Positions 63,896 through 64,000 of a DNA stretch of 64,000 bases are shown here, piece by piece (within the stretch, counting starts at the first letter, position 1; every line of letters begins with the position of its first letter). This stretch comes from Mesorhizobium sp. M1C.F.Ca.ET.210.01.1.1 (GTDB lineage Bacteria; Pseudomonadota; Alphaproteobacteria; Rhizobiales; Rhizobiaceae), in NCBI RefSeq assembly GCF_004791585.1, contig NZ_SRUU01000005.1, forward strand, positions 155,236 to 219,235. Direction: 5' to 3'. The translations under genes were made by a program, and so were the position numbers. The notes beneath the pieces were generated by a model, which worked only from the letters and a program-made list of their open reading frames with translations, was not told the origin of the DNA and ran no database searches.

Positions 63896-64000
63896 TAGCG
63901 ACCTTCATCTCCCCGCGAGCAGATGACGGGAAAGGTACCACTCCTTCGTTGTCACGCGACTGAGAGGCTGCGGGCCGCCCCGCTTGGCCCCGTCGCGTGA
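63882..64000 (-). CDS. 3' end of a gene overlapping the HlyD start, possibly the type I secretion ABC ATPase
   Basis: An open frame runs from the right edge to a TAG at 63882-63884, overlapping the adaptor start by 14 bases. About 38 residues are visible, polar and without motifs ([20 protein letters not shown], then a tail ending KVANDGS). Type I ABC ATPases often end in such a tail after the nucleotide-binding domain, and they normally precede the HlyD gene. The identity is inferred from position only. Confidence 0.4.
   Translation of the reverse strand, partial: TRRGQAGRPAASQSRDNEGVVPFPSSARGEMKVANDGS

Overview
The window reads as part of a chromosome or symbiosis-type accessory region of a Mesorhizobium-like alphaproteobacterium (Rhizobiales). 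The grounds are high GC, a DUF768 small protein (a family seen mostly in Mesorhizobium), a rhizobial-type non-flagellar type III secretion gene order, a short HisG with HisZ, an alphaproteobacterial-type GshA, and several families of rhizobial intergenic palindromes. No tRNA, rRNA, CRISPR array or complete insertion sequence was seen.

Left part (1-6264): the 3' half of a type III secretion operon, sctL(partial)-sctN-sctO-sctQ-sctR-sctS-sctT. Genes overlap or nearly abut. The export-gate gene sctU, which usually follows sctT in rhizobia, is not here. A DUF1445 (D-glutamate cyclase-like) gene follows instead.

Catabolic island (6602-24128): two divergent transcription units around a GntR/FCD regulator. 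Leftward are a sugar ABC importer (binding protein, two permeases, ATPase), an acid-sugar-dehydratase-type enolase and an RraA/HMG-aldolase-type protein. Rightward are three more enolase-superfamily proteins and a NIPSNAP protein. A second unit (18665-22637) holds an alpha/beta hydrolase, a frameshifted aldehyde dehydrogenase, an iron alcohol dehydrogenase and a broken Ldh_2 dehydrogenase, with its own divergent GntR regulator and a DJ-1/PfpI protein downstream. Together this looks like uptake, dehydration, retro-aldol cleavage and oxidation of one or several acid sugars or related plant compounds. The substrate cannot be read from sequence. Several remnants show it has been eroding.

Middle (24423-43413): a heterodimeric ABC exporter, DUF768, P1 peptidase with xseA, a CHASE4-GGDEF-EAL protein, a LysR gene divergent from a DUF1127 gene, a repeat-rich DUF937 protein, gshA, rsmE, a conserved unknown, a glutamine amidotransferase, a 46-53 aa membrane peptide, a metallophosphatase and an L-lactate dehydrogenase (lldD).

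Right part (43437-64000): an LldR/GlcC-like regulator, DUF3422, a glcD-glcE-(DUF4870)-glcF glycolate oxidase operon, a FolD homologue with two altered catalytic residues, an L,D-transpeptidase, tag, hisS-hisZ-hisG, an acyl-CoA synthetase, a radical SAM protein, an RTX-repeat secreted protein and a type I secretion adaptor (HlyD family) with the tail of what may be its ABC partner.
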